A DNA stretch of 64,000 nucleotides from Hymenopus coronatus. Lineage: Eukaryota > Arthropoda > Insecta > Mantodea > Hymenopodidae. The notes under the pieces are model-generated. The model had not been told where the DNA came from. It was given only the letters and a program-made list of their open reading frames with translations, and searched no databases. How positions within the stretch are numbered: position 1 is the first letter of the stretch; every line of letters begins with the position of its first letter. Positions 11,812-23,397 of the stretch are shown here, piece by piece. The stretch spans positions 116,633,468 through 116,697,467 of the forward strand of contig CM060888.1 in assembly GCA_030762935.1 (NCBI GenBank), in the 5' to 3' direction. Position numbers and translations under genes: made by a program.

Positions 11812-12672
11812 CTTTTATTACTTTCTCCATACGCACTGTGTACATAGTGTATAGAGAAAGTATTGCACTCCACCAAAAAATTCGAAAAAAAGCATTTTCA
11901 CAAAAAGGTCCGTGTGTGTGTGTGTGTGTGTGTGTGTCCGTGTGTCCGTGTGTCCGTGTGTCTGTGAACGCGATAACTCAAAAACGAAAAGTCGGTAAAA
12001 TACCAAACTTGGTATTTAAGTTTAGTATCTGACAGGGATGCGACACGAAGATTTTGAGAAAAATACCCCCACCCCCAACTACCCTTTACATGGAACTTTT
12101 TTCGACAATTTTGATTTTCTCAAAAATGGCTCTAACGATTTTGATTACAATTTCGTATATTAAATATATTAACCTGACAAATAAAATGTATATCTTCAAT
12201 TTGCTTGGAATAGCTTCTGAAGAATAGTTTATTCTGGATGAATTTTACTAAATTTTGATAACTGCTAAACCGTAAGAGATGGACAAAAACTTACTACACA
12301 AAAATGTAGAGCACATTAAAACACACAATTTATGTTATATACATGTTTTTCGTGGAGTTCGTCGTTTTTGTGACATTCCTTATTTTTGGTTTCTGCTATG
12401 AAAAACGTATACTTTTCTCATACAGGAACTTGTCAACTCCTATCCATATAAACAAACGAACTTCATTGACATAGCAACCAGCTTTTGACTATCACTTTAA
12501 CCTACGGTTGTCCCTTATTTCGCTTCTACTTACAAGGAAGCGAGTAATTAGACTATTTCTGCTAATTTTTTTTCTGATTAGCATAAAGTAAATAGAAGTA
12601 TAAGCTTTTTAAGAATTATTTGTTGCAGGGATATGGAGAAAGTCCTGTGAATGGTACACATCAGATTTTTTG
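11812..12672 (-). repeat. HTR-5, full-length reference copy
   Basis: This is one of the best-preserved copies. In order it shows: the hairpin at about 11820-11862; a (TG)n/GTCC minisatellite at 11908-11963; the conserved block 'cgataactcaaaaacgaaaagtcgg'-like sequence; a perfect palindrome at 11998-12017 (arms AAATACCAA and TTGGTATTT, 2-nt spacer); 'gatgcgacacgaagatttt' at 12038; the 'acaaataaaatgtatatctt' block at 12177; and the far end 'gagaaagtcctgtgaatgg' with 'tacacatcag'. The frame around the palindrome is open for short distances only, so I do not treat it as coding. Confidence 0.9.
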
Positions 12673-12887
12673 AACTAATTTTATTAGACTGGTTTTTTAA
12701 TCTATTTTGTCGAGTAATAACGAATACTTGAATCAGATGAGAGAACTTTTATGTGCAAACTGTTATCTCATGACGGTAGCACGAACCTCTATAAAAGCGT
12801 TGCTCTAGTTCTTTTCTAAAGGCGAATTTTTCAAATATGTTTTAAGTTATACGTTTTGTTCTCCCAAATGTTCACCATGTTACGCAC
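12673..12887. other. Spacer between HTR-5 and HTR-6
   Basis: AT-rich sequence with no recognisable feature. It separates two HTR copies in opposite orientation. Confidence 0.4.
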
Positions 12888-13745
12888 AATGTGTTCAATT
12901 CACATGACATGCTCTATCTGTTCTACAAATAAACCATTCTTGCAAAATATTCTTCTTTTATTTATATACATCATCGAATCAAGTCAAATATTGTCAGAAA
13001 CGGTTTTATTACTTAGTTCCTTATAAGTAGAAAAGAAATAAGGGAATACTAACATTAAAGCGACTGTCAAATCTTACCTAACCTCACGCATGCGATTGTC
13101 ATTAAAAGGCGAATGTCTTTCCATGACCAAGAGAAATACAAACGAGAGAAGAAACAGACGAGGGCTTCCCGTTTGAGAAAAGTTATAAGTACTTTAAAAT
13201 TAAAACCAACAACAGGTAATGTCTCTGATATAGTTAGCTGTACAAAAAGCTGTGAATTGTATGCTTTGATCTACATTTTTTGTGTAATAAGCTTTTATCT
13301 ATCTCTTACGATTTACCAGTTATGAAAAGTCATTCAGAATGAAGAGGTCTTCGGGGGACATTCCCCAGAACTTATTTGCCATGTACATCTTTTTAATATA
13401 CGCATTTTAATCAACTTCATTAGAGTCAGTTTTTTTTAAATGAAATTTCTAAAAATCTTTCATGTAAAGTGTAGTTGGGGAGGTGGATTTTACTGAAAAT
13501 CTACCTGTTGCATCCTTGGAAGATACTGAACTTAAATACAAAGTTTGGTATTTAAAGCAGCTTTTCGTTTTTGAGTTATGCTGTACTCACACCCTGACAT
13601 ATTTCCAAAAATGCTTTGTTTTATTTGGGGATCCTCAAAAAATGTCATCTACAGTGACATCTCAGTATCCAATATTTGAGTGGAATTCAGTACCTTTTCT
13701 AACTATTATGTGCATTGTACTTACGTGCTAAAGAAATTAAAAATC
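12888..13745 (+). repeat. HTR-6, diverged copy
   Basis: The stem-loop end (gttcaattcacatgacatgctc) and the general block order are kept, but the satellite is reduced to 'actcacaccctgacat' (13583-13598) and the hairpin is reduced to 'ttttctaactattatgtgc'. Only one palindrome arm (tttggtattta, 13543) survives. The body has 'ccttataagtagaaaagaaataaggg' near 13020, typical of the family. It appears older than its neighbours. Confidence 0.78.
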
Positions 13746-14522
13746 GCCAAATGACAATACTGCATTAAAAACGTATTTAATATGTTATATCTTAGTAGCA
13801 GTCTCCTGACGCAATCGTTTACAAGAGTTATTATTTTTCCGTTTTATTGCTTATTGACTGGTTAACCCCTTTCCCTGACTAAAACATGAGTGGCCGTACA
13901 GTATGTCACGAATGTAATGCTGAGTAAGTCTGGGATCAAAACTGCTTATGTGATCTATGTGACCGGGATATTAAGAGATTCATACGCCGCAAACTTTTAT
14001 TTAAGATAAAATTAAGATAATAATATATTTCTATTAAAAAATGAAACAAAAGATTTAACCTACAATACGATGAAAGAGACCTCATAAATGTTCCATTAAG
14101 AAGTGATACTGGACCAAGAACCATTTTGGGCAAGCCTGCCTCTCTAATAAAACTCATTGGTTCAAGTGCATCCGTTCAAGAGTATTTTTTGTTCATAAAA
14201 ATACATAATTTTTATCAATCTTTCTTTCGAATTATATTACCACAGCTTTAATGAGGAATAGCTATGGGTTGCAGCAAAAACCTTCATTTTCACAGGCAAA
14301 ATGGTACACGCATAACATTTCACATGTGTTTAAGGAAAAAATGAAAATTTTGATGGGTAGATCTTGAATTTTTGACAGATACTGAATGTGAATCTGCGTG
14401 ATTGAGGAAATGAAAAGTGCGGAAGAAAAACTACGTAATAGTATATTGCGTACTAATAACTAAGATAAAAACAAAAAAAGAACATTCTGAAAATATATCA
14501 TATACTGTGTGTATACTGAAAT
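13746..14522. other. Unassigned AT-rich sequence
   Basis: I see no recognisable gene, HTR or SINE similarity in this stretch. Confidence 0.4.
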
Positions 14523-15234
14523 AAAAAATCTAACGTGTTCCAATCACATGATTCTCTAAGTCGCTGTAACAAATTATGGCTAAAAAGCATATTCTTCCAT
14601 CTACTTTATGATAATCGAGATAAGCTGTAGCAGAAATTGTCTTAATTACTTGCTTCCTTGTAAGAAGAAAGCAATTAAGGGAATATACTAGGCTAACGTG
14701 GCAGTCAAATCTTTTAAAAGTCCCTTGCCATATGGATGAAATCCAGTTCCATGAAGAGCTAAGAGTTCACAACTTTCTGTGTGAGAAAAGTTTAAGTCTT
14801 TTACATCTGAAACAAATAACAAGTAATATTTCAAAAATGGCCAATTCCAGAAAAAAAAGTAAATGACATAAATTGTGTGTTTTAACGTGATCTACATTAT
14901 TTGTGAAATAAGATTTTTGTCTATTTCTTACGGTTTACAGGTTACGCAAAATTCAGCAAAATTCATTCAGATTAAAGAGGTTTATAGAGGCTATTCCCAG
15001 AAAATACAAGATATACACTTTATTTGCTATAGAAATATCTTTAGTATACGATATTTTAATCAAAATCGTTAGAGCCAGTTTTAAGAGAATCAAAATTATG
15101 GACATTTGTTCCATTTAAAGGGTAGTTTGGGATGGAGGCATTTTTCTCAAAATCTTCGTGTCGTATCCCTGGAAGATACTAAATTTAAATATACTTATTT
15201 TACTGACTTTTCGTTTTTGAGTTATCGAGTTCGC

Positions 15235-15278
<44 letters not shown>

Positions 15279-15430
15279 GTGCGGATCTTTTTTTCTGAAA
15301 ATGCTTTCTTTTTTTTATTCAAGGGACCATAATACGTGTATTTCTGGTGAAATCTCGGTATCGAATTTTTGCGTGGAGTGTAATGCCTTCTCTATACACT
15401 ATGGACATAGTACTGTAGAGAAAGTAAAAA
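14523..15430 (+). repeat. HTR-7, full length with pure (AC)n
   Basis: Both ends are present (aaaaaatctaacgtgttcc; tagagaaagtaaaaa). The satellite is an uninterrupted AC dinucleotide array at 15236-15277. Part of the palindrome is lost: after 'ggaagatactaaatttaaata' the text jumps to 'tacttattttactgac'. The hairpin centre reads tatggacata. Confidence 0.88.
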
Positions 15431-15873
15431 TGGTTGCATTGTAAGGCCGTACAAAACTTGAATTGATGCAACAACTCTTAGACAGTCATTTTTCACTGCG
15501 GTCTTTCCTCTGCACTGTAACCTTAGGCATTTTATTCATGAAGAATGGACTCGATTAATATCGAAAAGTGCTTGCTATGAATCTCTGTTGGCCGTTATCT
15601 TTCAAAGTTTCGCTTGCATCACGATACTTACAATTTAAAATTGCGCTTGCATACAGAGCGTGTTTCTTAAACTATTGTAAAGTTTCGTATCATTTATTTT
15701 ATTTCGCATTCTTGATGTGAATAGCATAGGACTTTTCATTCCGCAGACAACGAATTCTGTACTTAATACCGTTGCGGAAAAGATACTTAAACAATAGGAC
15801 CATTAATGTGTTAGCACACATTCAAGGGGTTTGGAGGTGGAATCTCTGTTAGCGTAAGTTAACCAGATAAGTG
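15431..15873. other. Unassigned spacer
   Basis: No recognisable feature. It separates HTR-7 and HTR-8. Confidence 0.4.
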
Positions 15874-16013
15874 TTTTACTTTCTCTACACGTTCTATTGC
15901 ATAGTGTATAGAGAAGGTATTATAATGCATCCAAAAATTCGATGCCTAGATTTCACCGGAAATACATGCTTTGGGTCCCCCTGAACCCATAAAAAATGGT
16001 TTCAGGAAAAAGG

Positions 16014-16057
<44 letters not shown>

Positions 16058-16739
16058 TGTGGACAGCATAGCTCAAAAATGAGAAGACTGTTAAAAACCA
16101 AACCTATATTTAAGTTTGGTATCTTCCAAGGATGCGACACGAAGATTTTCAAGAAAATCCCCCACGCCAAACTACCCTTTACATGGGAAAAAATTTCGAA
16201 AATGTTGATTTCCTTAGAAATTGCCCTAATTATTTTGATTAAAATATCGTATACTAAACATATTTATCTGACAAATAAAATGTATATCTTGAATTTTCTG
16301 GGAATAGCCTCTGAAGACTACTTTATTCTGGATGAATTTTGCATATCTGCTAAACCGTAAGAAATGGATAAAAACTTAACACACACAAAATGTAGAGGAT
16401 GTTAAAGTACACAATTTATGTTATATATATATTTTTTTTTCGTGGATTTTATCGTTTTTGAGATATTCCTTGTTTTTGGTTTCAGCATTGAAAAACATAC
16501 TTCTCTCATACATGAATTTGCCAACTTGAGTCCAAACAAATAAACTTCAATTACATAGCAACCAGCTTTTGGCTTTTGATTTAACCTATGGTAACTCTGA
16601 TTTCGCTTCTACTTACAGTAAAGCAAGAAATAAGACTATTTCTGCTAATTTTTCTCGCATGAAGTAAATAAAAGAATAAGCTTATTAACAATAGTTTGTT
16701 ACAGAAATATGTCATGTGACTGGAACACATCAGATTTTT
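15874..16739 (-). repeat. HTR-8, full length with pure (GT)n
   Basis: It has a hairpin at 15878-15918 with decayed centre (gttctattgcatagtg), a clean GT array at 16015-16056, and the far end 'gtgactggaacacatcagattttt' at 16715-16739. Between the satellite and the body the palindrome has lost one arm (accaaacctatatttaag). Confidence 0.88.
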
Positions 16740-16783
16740 AAACATAGTTCCCATATTATCAGATATGGTTTTTAAACGTAACG

Positions 16784-17940
16784 TTTTTGCTTTTCTACAC
16801 GCACTAGTATGCACGAAGTAGGTAGAGAAGTTATTGTATTGTAATAACAATAATGTTTTGAGATATCACGATAACATTAATTTTGGGGTTCCCTGAATCC
16901 AAAATGGGGATTTTTGCAAAAAGCTCCACACGTGCTAGTATTTGTGTGTGTGGGTGTGTGTGTGGCTGTGCACAACGTAGCTAAAAAACCGTTAAATGGC
17001 AAACTTGGTATTGAAGTTTAATATCCTCCAAAGATGCGACACGAAGATTTGAAAAAAAAATTCCCCACCCAAGCATGGAAAAATTTGTGAAAAGTTTTCA
17101 TCAAAAATGGGTACCATTTTGATAAAAATACCGTATATTAAAGACAAAATATACGTCTAATTTTCTGTGCATAGTCTATGAATATTTCTTCATTCTGGGT
17201 GAAATTTGCATAACTGGTAAACTGTAAGAAATAGACACAAGCTTACGATAGAAACATGTATATCTCGTTAAAACACACACAATATATATCATAATATCAT
17301 GTACGTTTTCTAGAGTTAACTGTTTTGAAGATATTTATTGTTATTGGCTGAATTTTAAGCTACTTACATCTTTCGGTACTCTCTCGTTTGTTTTACTCCT
17401 AGCCATAAAAGAACTCAACTTCTACTGTTCAAATAGCGGTCAGCTTTTAAAAGATTTGACTATTAATTTAGCCTAGTATATTTTCCGTCGTCCTAGGTGT
17501 TATAATTACCATGTTAACTTCATATACCCAAGGTCGCGGGTATATGAAAACCCGGTGGAGGACAATGGATTTTTTCGAGTGTAAGTAAAGGGAAGTAAAG
17601 TCGTTGGTCCCGTGTCGTAAATTTACGGCACGTAAAAGAATCTCCAGCCTGATAGAGAGGCCTCTGAGCAAAATTAAGCGGTTTTTCACGCCCAATTTAG
17701 AATGAGACGCTGAGAACCACAGCAGTTAAAGAGCGCCATAAATAAGACGCCATTTTATTTCCCTTATTTTACAACTACTTAGTAGGAAGTAAATAATGAG
17801 ACAATTTCCTCGTTCAATGTGACCAACCAGCTTAAAAACATCTTTAATGTTTACCTGGATTAAAGAATAATCCATTTTAACAATAGTTTTATTTGAAGAA
17901 CAGGTAGAGAAAGTCATATAAATGTGGCATATCAGATGTT
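16784..17940 (-). repeat. HTR-9, interrupted by an S1 SINE
   Basis: The hairpin arm reads 'cttttctacacgcactagtatgcacg ... gtagagaag'. The satellite is short (gtgtgtgtgggtgtgtgtgtgg, 16945-16966). The body continues to 17486, is broken by 274 bp of S1 SINE, and resumes at 17761 with 'cccttattttacaactactta' through 'gagaaagtcatataaatgtgg' to 'catatcag'. The palindrome is partly decayed (caaacttggtattgaag). Confidence 0.85.
17487..17760 (+). mobile_element. S1 SINE inserted in HTR-9
   Basis: It starts at 'gtcgtcctaggtgttataattacc' (decayed A box), has 'caaggtcgcgggt' followed by an imperfect B region, the body 'gtaaatttacggcacgtaaaagaatc' and 'agcggtttttcacgcccaattt', and the end 'aaataagacgccattttattt'. 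HTR sequence lies on both sides, with 'attttcc'-like bases at both junctions that may be a short target duplication. The insertion is therefore younger than HTR-9. Confidence 0.83.
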
Positions 17941-18088
17941 TCTATCATACACCATTTCTGTTCTGTTTAAATGTTAACCACCGTTACTGTACTGTTAGTA
18001 CAAATTGGCTAACCTATATAGTAAAGATTAAAGGTCACATTAAGGCAATGAAACTGCAAAAATCACAAATGCTATCATTTAATATTCT

Positions 18089-18765
18089 TCTACCCCGTAC
18101 ATAATAGATAGAGATGGTGTTTCATTCTATTTAGAAGCTCGATATCGAGATTTCAACATAAATATATGTCGGAAAACAAAGCCGGATGAATACCAAACCT
18201 GGTGTTTTAGTTCAGCATCTTACAAAGATGCAACATAATTTTCAAGAACTTGCAGCCAGTACTGGCTTTTATTTTCATTTTTTATTTTCGTAAATGATTT
18301 GGATTTCAATAAAAATATGTTTAATTAATTTACATGACAAATATAATTTGAAGTCCTCTTCATTTGGAACCCCTAAACCTAAACGCTAGGCGTGAGTGTA
18401 TTGCAAAAGAGTAGATATTCCTAAAACCATATACTTTAATTGCAATAACCCTTTTTGGCATGCCATTTCCGAGATATTCATTATAATTAATAGAGCTGTT
18501 CAATAACTTGTCGTTTTTATAAAGTCCTTATTTCTCGTGATGGCATTGGATTTTAAGGCCAGCATATAACGTTCAGTTCCTAAACATTTGACTAGCGCTA
18601 TTCCCTTTGTATCCTAACGAAATGTGTAGTGTAGCTATTTCTTAAAATGCTTAGCGTAATTAAAATGTAGTTAATAGAAAAATAAGCTTTAAAAGAATAG
18701 TTTGTATATCCACAAAGACGATAGAGAGTAGAGAAAGTCCTGTTATTATACTCATCAGATTTTTA
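18089..18765 (-). repeat. HTR-10, old and deleted copy
   Basis: Recognised by 'gctcgatatcgagatttcaac' (18147), 'gaataccaaacctggtgttttag' (18187, decayed palindrome), 'acatgacaaatataatttgaag' (18332) and the end 'gagaaagtcctgttattatactcatcag'. The satellite is absent and about 200 bp are missing compared with the reference copy. Confidence 0.75.
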
Positions 18766-20025
18766 AAAAAAATAAACTAGCCATATCTAACGACCTTCAG
18801 CTTAAGATTTAGTTTTAAATCTTTCAGTCGGAAATGAAGCACGAAGAGACTTAATTATCCTATGGCGATTATTAACTTGTGTGATTATAATTTCTCTGTG
18901 GACTATACACGATGGCTTGAAATCCAGAGGCACTTAAATATTATTCGCCTATTTCATGCATTCGATATAGATATCACCGAAAACACGATACTAGGTTGGC
19001 CAAACCGTTCTTACTTGTACGTTAAAGGGGTTGCAGATCTTAACGAAGCTATTTCAGTTTTGTTTGTCTTTCTCAACACATATATTGGCCTTCAGGTATA
19101 ACTTTCTTGGTCACCAGGAGGATAGAATGACTTAGAGAGTACACAAATAGTGAAACAGTACTAAACATTCGTGCCAATAGAGAGGGATTCAAAACCAAAC
19201 GCCAAACGCGTCAACGGCCACAGCTATTTCAAGTCAAACTCCACCAGTGTAGAAATAACGAGACCGACCTTCGTTTAACTCGTCACAATGAGCTCAACGT
19301 CCCTACTGATAAGCAAGACAGAGAAAGTGAAGTTCACTCTCGCCAGTTCTCCGCTGGCTGGTTTTAACTTGAAATGTGCCTATTGAGTTGTGCAACTCTT
19401 TAAATACATGAACAGATATCTGCACACGTCAAATATGGGGCAGTTGGACAACCGGGTATATCACGGAAAAATACATTTTCAAAATTGGTCTCTAATGTTA
19501 CAGCTGAAAATATTTAGTAAGATCTAAAACCAGTTTAACTCATATAGTTCAATCACAAGAAACAAGGCGAAAACCTTCATGACCTAGGGTGGTCAGCTTC
19601 TACGTAGGTGTTTAAAGGAGTTGCTAAATTCAGCTAACGCCAAAGAAATTATCGTGTTACATTAATAAATTTTCTAATGAAAACTGAAAATAAAGTGTTT
19701 CTATACAGTCTGTACTCTGGATTCCACCAGAGCTAGGTTTCCCGTTAAAGCTCATCAAGTTTGATGAGGTTACCTGGCTATCGGTAGGAGCTAGAGACCA
19801 ACTTTTCTACTCCACGCACTTTAGAACCTGATAAACAGGTCTCTGAAATGCAGTAGCTTGATTCCTCCTACATTGAACAGGAGTACAAATATATGTAAAC
19901 AAATTTTTCATCAGGGTGCTAGCTACTTCTGGCTTTCATCTATAAAATATATGCTAAAGTATATCATAACTGGTTTCTTTTTTCGGTAGGTCAGTAGATA
20001 TTCTATGTACATTTAAATAAAATAT
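18766..20025. other. Unassigned sequence
   Basis: A 79-codon open frame at 18862-19101 is among the longer ones not explained by repeats, but it has no motif that I recognise. The part 19150-19380 is richer in G+C than its surroundings. No exon structure can be supported. Confidence 0.4.
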
Positions 20026-20133
20026 ATTTAATACGAACGGATTCTGTCGTCTGCTAGTTCATCCATAGCAGATTTCAATGTATTTACAGGTTTTTATGAC
20101 TAAATATTAATAAAAATATGCTGGGAGGCACAT
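20026..20133. repeat. Duplicated ~108-bp segment, copy A
   Basis: The text from 'atttaatacgaacgg' to 'gctgggaggcacat' recurs, same orientation, at 21964-22074 with about 85% visual identity. Shared blocks include 'tagttcatccata', 'agatttcaatgtatt' and 'gactaaatattaata'. HTR-11 begins within about two bases of its right end. Confidence 0.85.
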
Positions 20134-20134
20134 C

Positions 20135-21013
20135 TTCTTCCCTTCTGTACACGTACTATGTATCTAGTGTATAGAGAAGGTATTGTATTCCACCCAAAAT
20201 GCGATACCGAGATTTCACCGGAAATACATGTTTTAGGTCCCCCTGAATCAAAAAAAAAAAAAAAAAAGCATTTTTGAAAAAAGGGCCTATGTAGGCGCGC
20301 GCGTGTGTGTGTGTGTGTGCGCGCGCACGCGTCCGTGGAAAGCATAGCTTAAAAACGAAAAGACCGTTAAATACCAAACTTGGTATTTAAGTTGGTATAT
20401 TCCAAGGTTTTCAAGAAAATGAAGACCTAAACTACCTTTACATGGAAAAATGTCGAAAATATTGATTTTCTCAAAAATGGCTATAACGATTTTGATTAAA
20501 ATCTATATTTAAGATATTAACGTGCCAAATAAAATGTATATATTAAATTTTCTGGGAGTAGCCTCTAAATACCTGTTTATTCTGGATGTTTTTATTGAAT
20601 TTTGCATAACTGGTAAACCGTAAGAGATACACCAAAAAGTTAACTCCACAAATAATGTAGATCTCTATAAAACACACAATTGTTGTCATATACATTTTTT
20701 TCGTGGAGCTGATCGTTTTTTGAGATATTCCTTGTTATTGGTTTCAGCTTTATATAACATGTATTTTTCTCTTACAGGAATTTATCAACTCCATACAAAC
20801 AAAGGAACTTCAATCACATAGAAACCAGCTTTTGACTATCACATTGGCCTATAGTACACTCATATTTCCGTTCTACCTATAAGGAAGCAAGTAATAAGTC
20901 TATTTCTGCTAATTTTTCTCAATTAGCATAAGGTAAATAGATGCATAAGTTTTTTAGCAATAATTTGTTGCAGAGATGTAGAGAAAGGCATATGAATAAA
21001 CACATAAATTTTG
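20135..21013 (-). repeat. HTR-11, full length with GC/GT alternating satellite
   Basis: Hairpin near 20148-20180 (ccttctgtacacgtactatg ... agtgtatagagaagg). A run of about 17 A lies at 20251-20267. The satellite is a strictly alternating purine-pyrimidine tract at 20295-20332 (GCGCGCGTGTG...GCGCGCACGCGT). The palindrome at 20369-20390 is intact (AAATACCAA-AC-TTGGTATTT). About 20 bp including 'gcgacacgaag' are missing after it. Confidence 0.88.
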
Positions 21014-21055
21014 TTTTACTTTTGTTTCCCTTATTTTCTTTGTTTTACAGTTTTC

Positions 21056-21851
21056 TTTTTTAATTTCTCTACATGTACTATGTAGAGAAGGTATATAGAG
21101 AAGGTACTGCACTCCACCCAAAAATTCCATACCGAAATTTCACCGGAAATATATGTTTTAGAATCCCCTGTATACAAAAAGAAAACATTTTCGCAAAAAG
21201 GTCCGTGTGTGTCCGTGTGTCTGTGAACACGATAACTCAAAAACGAAAAGTCGGTAAAATACCAAACTTGGTATTTAAGTTTGCATAGAACTTTTTTCGA
21301 AAATTTTGATTTTCTCAAAAATGGCTTTAACGATTTGGATTAAAATACCATATATTAAAGACATTCACCTAAAAAATAAAATGAATATCTTGAATTTTCT
21401 AGGAATAGCCTCTGAAGACTACTTTATTTTGGATGAAGTTTACGGAATTTTGCGTAAGTATTAAACCGTAAGAGATGGAGAAAATCTTACCACACAAAAA
21501 ATGTAAAGCACTTTAAAACACATACTTTATGTTATATAATTTTTGTGGAATTGATCGTTTTTGAGATATTCCTTGTTTTTCAATTCAGCTTTAAAAAACA
21601 TACTTTTCTCATATCGGACTCTATTTACTCGTGTCCATACAAAGTAACTTCAGTCACATAGCAACCAGCTTTGGACTATCACTTTAATCTATGGTATTCC
21701 CTTATTTCGCTTCTGCTTACAAGAAAGCAGTAATAAGACTATTCTGCTAATTTTTTCTCGATTAGCATGAAGTAAATAGAAGCATTAGCTTTTTAACAAT
21801 AAATTGTTGCAGAGATGTAGAGAAAGTCATGTGAATGGAACACATCAAATT
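21056..21851 (-). repeat. HTR-12, shortened copy
   Basis: The hairpin is altered: 'tagagaaggta' is present twice in a row (21083-21105). The palindrome is intact at 21259-21278. Directly after it about 75 bp are missing, so 'ggtatttaagtttg' joins 'catagaacttttttcg'. The far end reads 'gtagagaaagtcatgtgaatgg' then 'aacacatcaaatt'. Confidence 0.87.
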
Positions 21852-21857
21852 GTTTAC

Positions 21858-21962
21858 TTGTACAGACACATACAGATACACATTTACAAACACCCATGCC
21901 CTTAGCGGGACTCGAACCCACAATCCGCAACGCACTTAACGAGCGCGGCCATGAGGACCGGC
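21858..21962 (-). mobile_element. S2 SINE
   Basis: Read on the minus strand it has an A-box-like start (ggtcctcatggccgcgctcg), a B box (GGGTTCGAGTCCCG) and then 'ctaagggcatgggtgtttgtaaatgtgtatctg'. The same order of words occurs at 45932 on the plus strand, so this is a family and not a unique tRNA pseudogene. It sits between the end of HTR-12 and duplicated segment B. Confidence 0.75.
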
Positions 21963-21963
21963 T

Positions 21964-22074
21964 ATTTAATACGAACGTATTATTGAATGTCATCTGGTAG
22001 TTCATCCATAATAGATTTCAATGTATTCACAGGTTGATGACTAAATATTAATACGGATATGCTCGGTGGCACAT
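21964..22074. repeat. Duplicated ~110-bp segment, copy B
   Basis: Direct-orientation partner of 20026-20133. Between the two lie HTR-11, HTR-12 and an S2 SINE, so the pair is either an old tandem duplication later filled with insertions, or the ends of another repeat. Confidence 0.85.
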
Positions 22075-22214
22075 ATTTTATTTATTTATTGTAACTTAAC
22101 TGGAGCAGCCGGCGGAATCGCTTCTAAAGTGCACTAATTAATTGTTTAGTAACTATCGTCTAGTTGTAAAGCAAGTCTCTTACAAACTAAATACAAGCCA
22201 TAGTGGTGTTTGAT

Positions 22215-22420
22215 ATCGTTGGCCATATCCGACGGTGAATGAAATAAGTGAAATGATGTTCAAATGAGCCCAGGTCCATGAAGCTGAAAGTTACTGGACA
22301 TTCATCCTCTCAGGATAAGGAAAAACCACAGAAAAAAACCTTATCCGGGACTCACCTCACCGAATTTGAACTCGGGACCTCTTGAATGGGATGTAGAAAC
22401 ACTACCGCCGTAAGGGATCT
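22215..22420 (-). mobile_element. S4 SINE
   Basis: Key words are 'ggccatatccgacggtgaatgaaat', 'aaatgatgttcaaatgagccc', 'gtccatgaagctgaaagttac', 'ctctcaggataagg' and 'ccttatccgggactcac'. They are followed by the reverse of a B box (gaatttgaactcgggacctc), which places the tRNA-like head at the right end. Relatives are at 25643 and 31720, all on the minus strand. Confidence 0.75.
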
Positions 22421-22470
22421 TAAAATTAACGGTATGTCAGCTATTGCTGCTCAGAATTAAAGTAATCTGA

Positions 22471-22581
22471 CTTTATTACTTTCTCTAGCCCCGTAGCTAC
22501 AAAAATTCGATGTCGAGATTTCACCGGAAATACATGTTTTAGGATCCCCTGACTCCAAAAAGAAGCATTTCCAGAAACAGG

Positions 22582-22628
<47 letters not shown>

Positions 22629-23341
22629 GTGTGTGTGTGTGTGGACATCTTAGCTCAAAAAACGGAAAAAAGGTTAGATACTAAACTTGGTATTTAAGTT
22701 TGGTATGCAAGGAATGCGACTCGAAGAATTTCAAGAAAATCCCCCCACCCCTAACTACCATTTACATGGAAAATTTTTCGGAAATGTTGTTTTTCTTAAA
22801 AATAACTCTAATGATATTGATTAAAATACCACATATTAAAGCCATATCTGTCACAAATAAAATGTATATCTTGAATTTTCTAGGAATAGCTTCTAAAGAC
22901 CTGTTTCTTCTGGATGAATTTTGCTTAAGAGATAGGCAAAACTTACTGTCCAAAAAGTGTAGATCTTGGTAAAATACACCAGTTATGTCATATGCATTTT
23001 TTCGTGGAGCTCACCGTTTTATAGGTATTCCTTGTTATTAGTCTCAATTGTGAAGTGCCTATACTTTGCTCAGACGGAAGTGTCCGTTTTTCTTTGTTCC
23101 ACTCCTGACCAAGCAAAGAAGGGATTTGCAATGACAATCGCATAATGACAGCTTTTAAAACATTTGACTATAACTTTAGCCTAGTGCATTCCCTTAGTTC
23201 CATTCTTGTTATAAGGAACTAAGAAATAAAAGTATGCTAATGTTTATCTCGATTAGCATGGTGTTGGAAGAAGAATTACCTTTTGTAAGAAGTTTGTTTG
23301 TAGAGTAGTTAGAGAAAGTTATGTGGGTGTAACGCATAATT
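22471..23341 (-). repeat. HTR-13, subtype II with lost hairpin
   Basis: The outer hairpin arm 'ctttattactttctctag' remains but is joined directly to 'ccccgtagctacaaaaattcg', so the hairpin centre and inner arm are gone. A long GT array with GGGT interruptions lies at 22578-22642. The distal half is subtype II: 'cagacggaagtgtccgtttttc', 'tcctgaccaagcaaagaag', and the loop 'gtgggtgtaacgcat' at the end. Confidence 0.86.
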
Positions 23342-23397
23342 TGTCACTACAAAATAATTTTGAAAACGTCATTGAAAGCTGACCTTACAATATTATG

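Noticed and set aside
18862..19101. Possible small host gene (79 codons)
   Set aside because: No motif, no codon-use contrast and no splice context that I can support; left as unassigned sequence.
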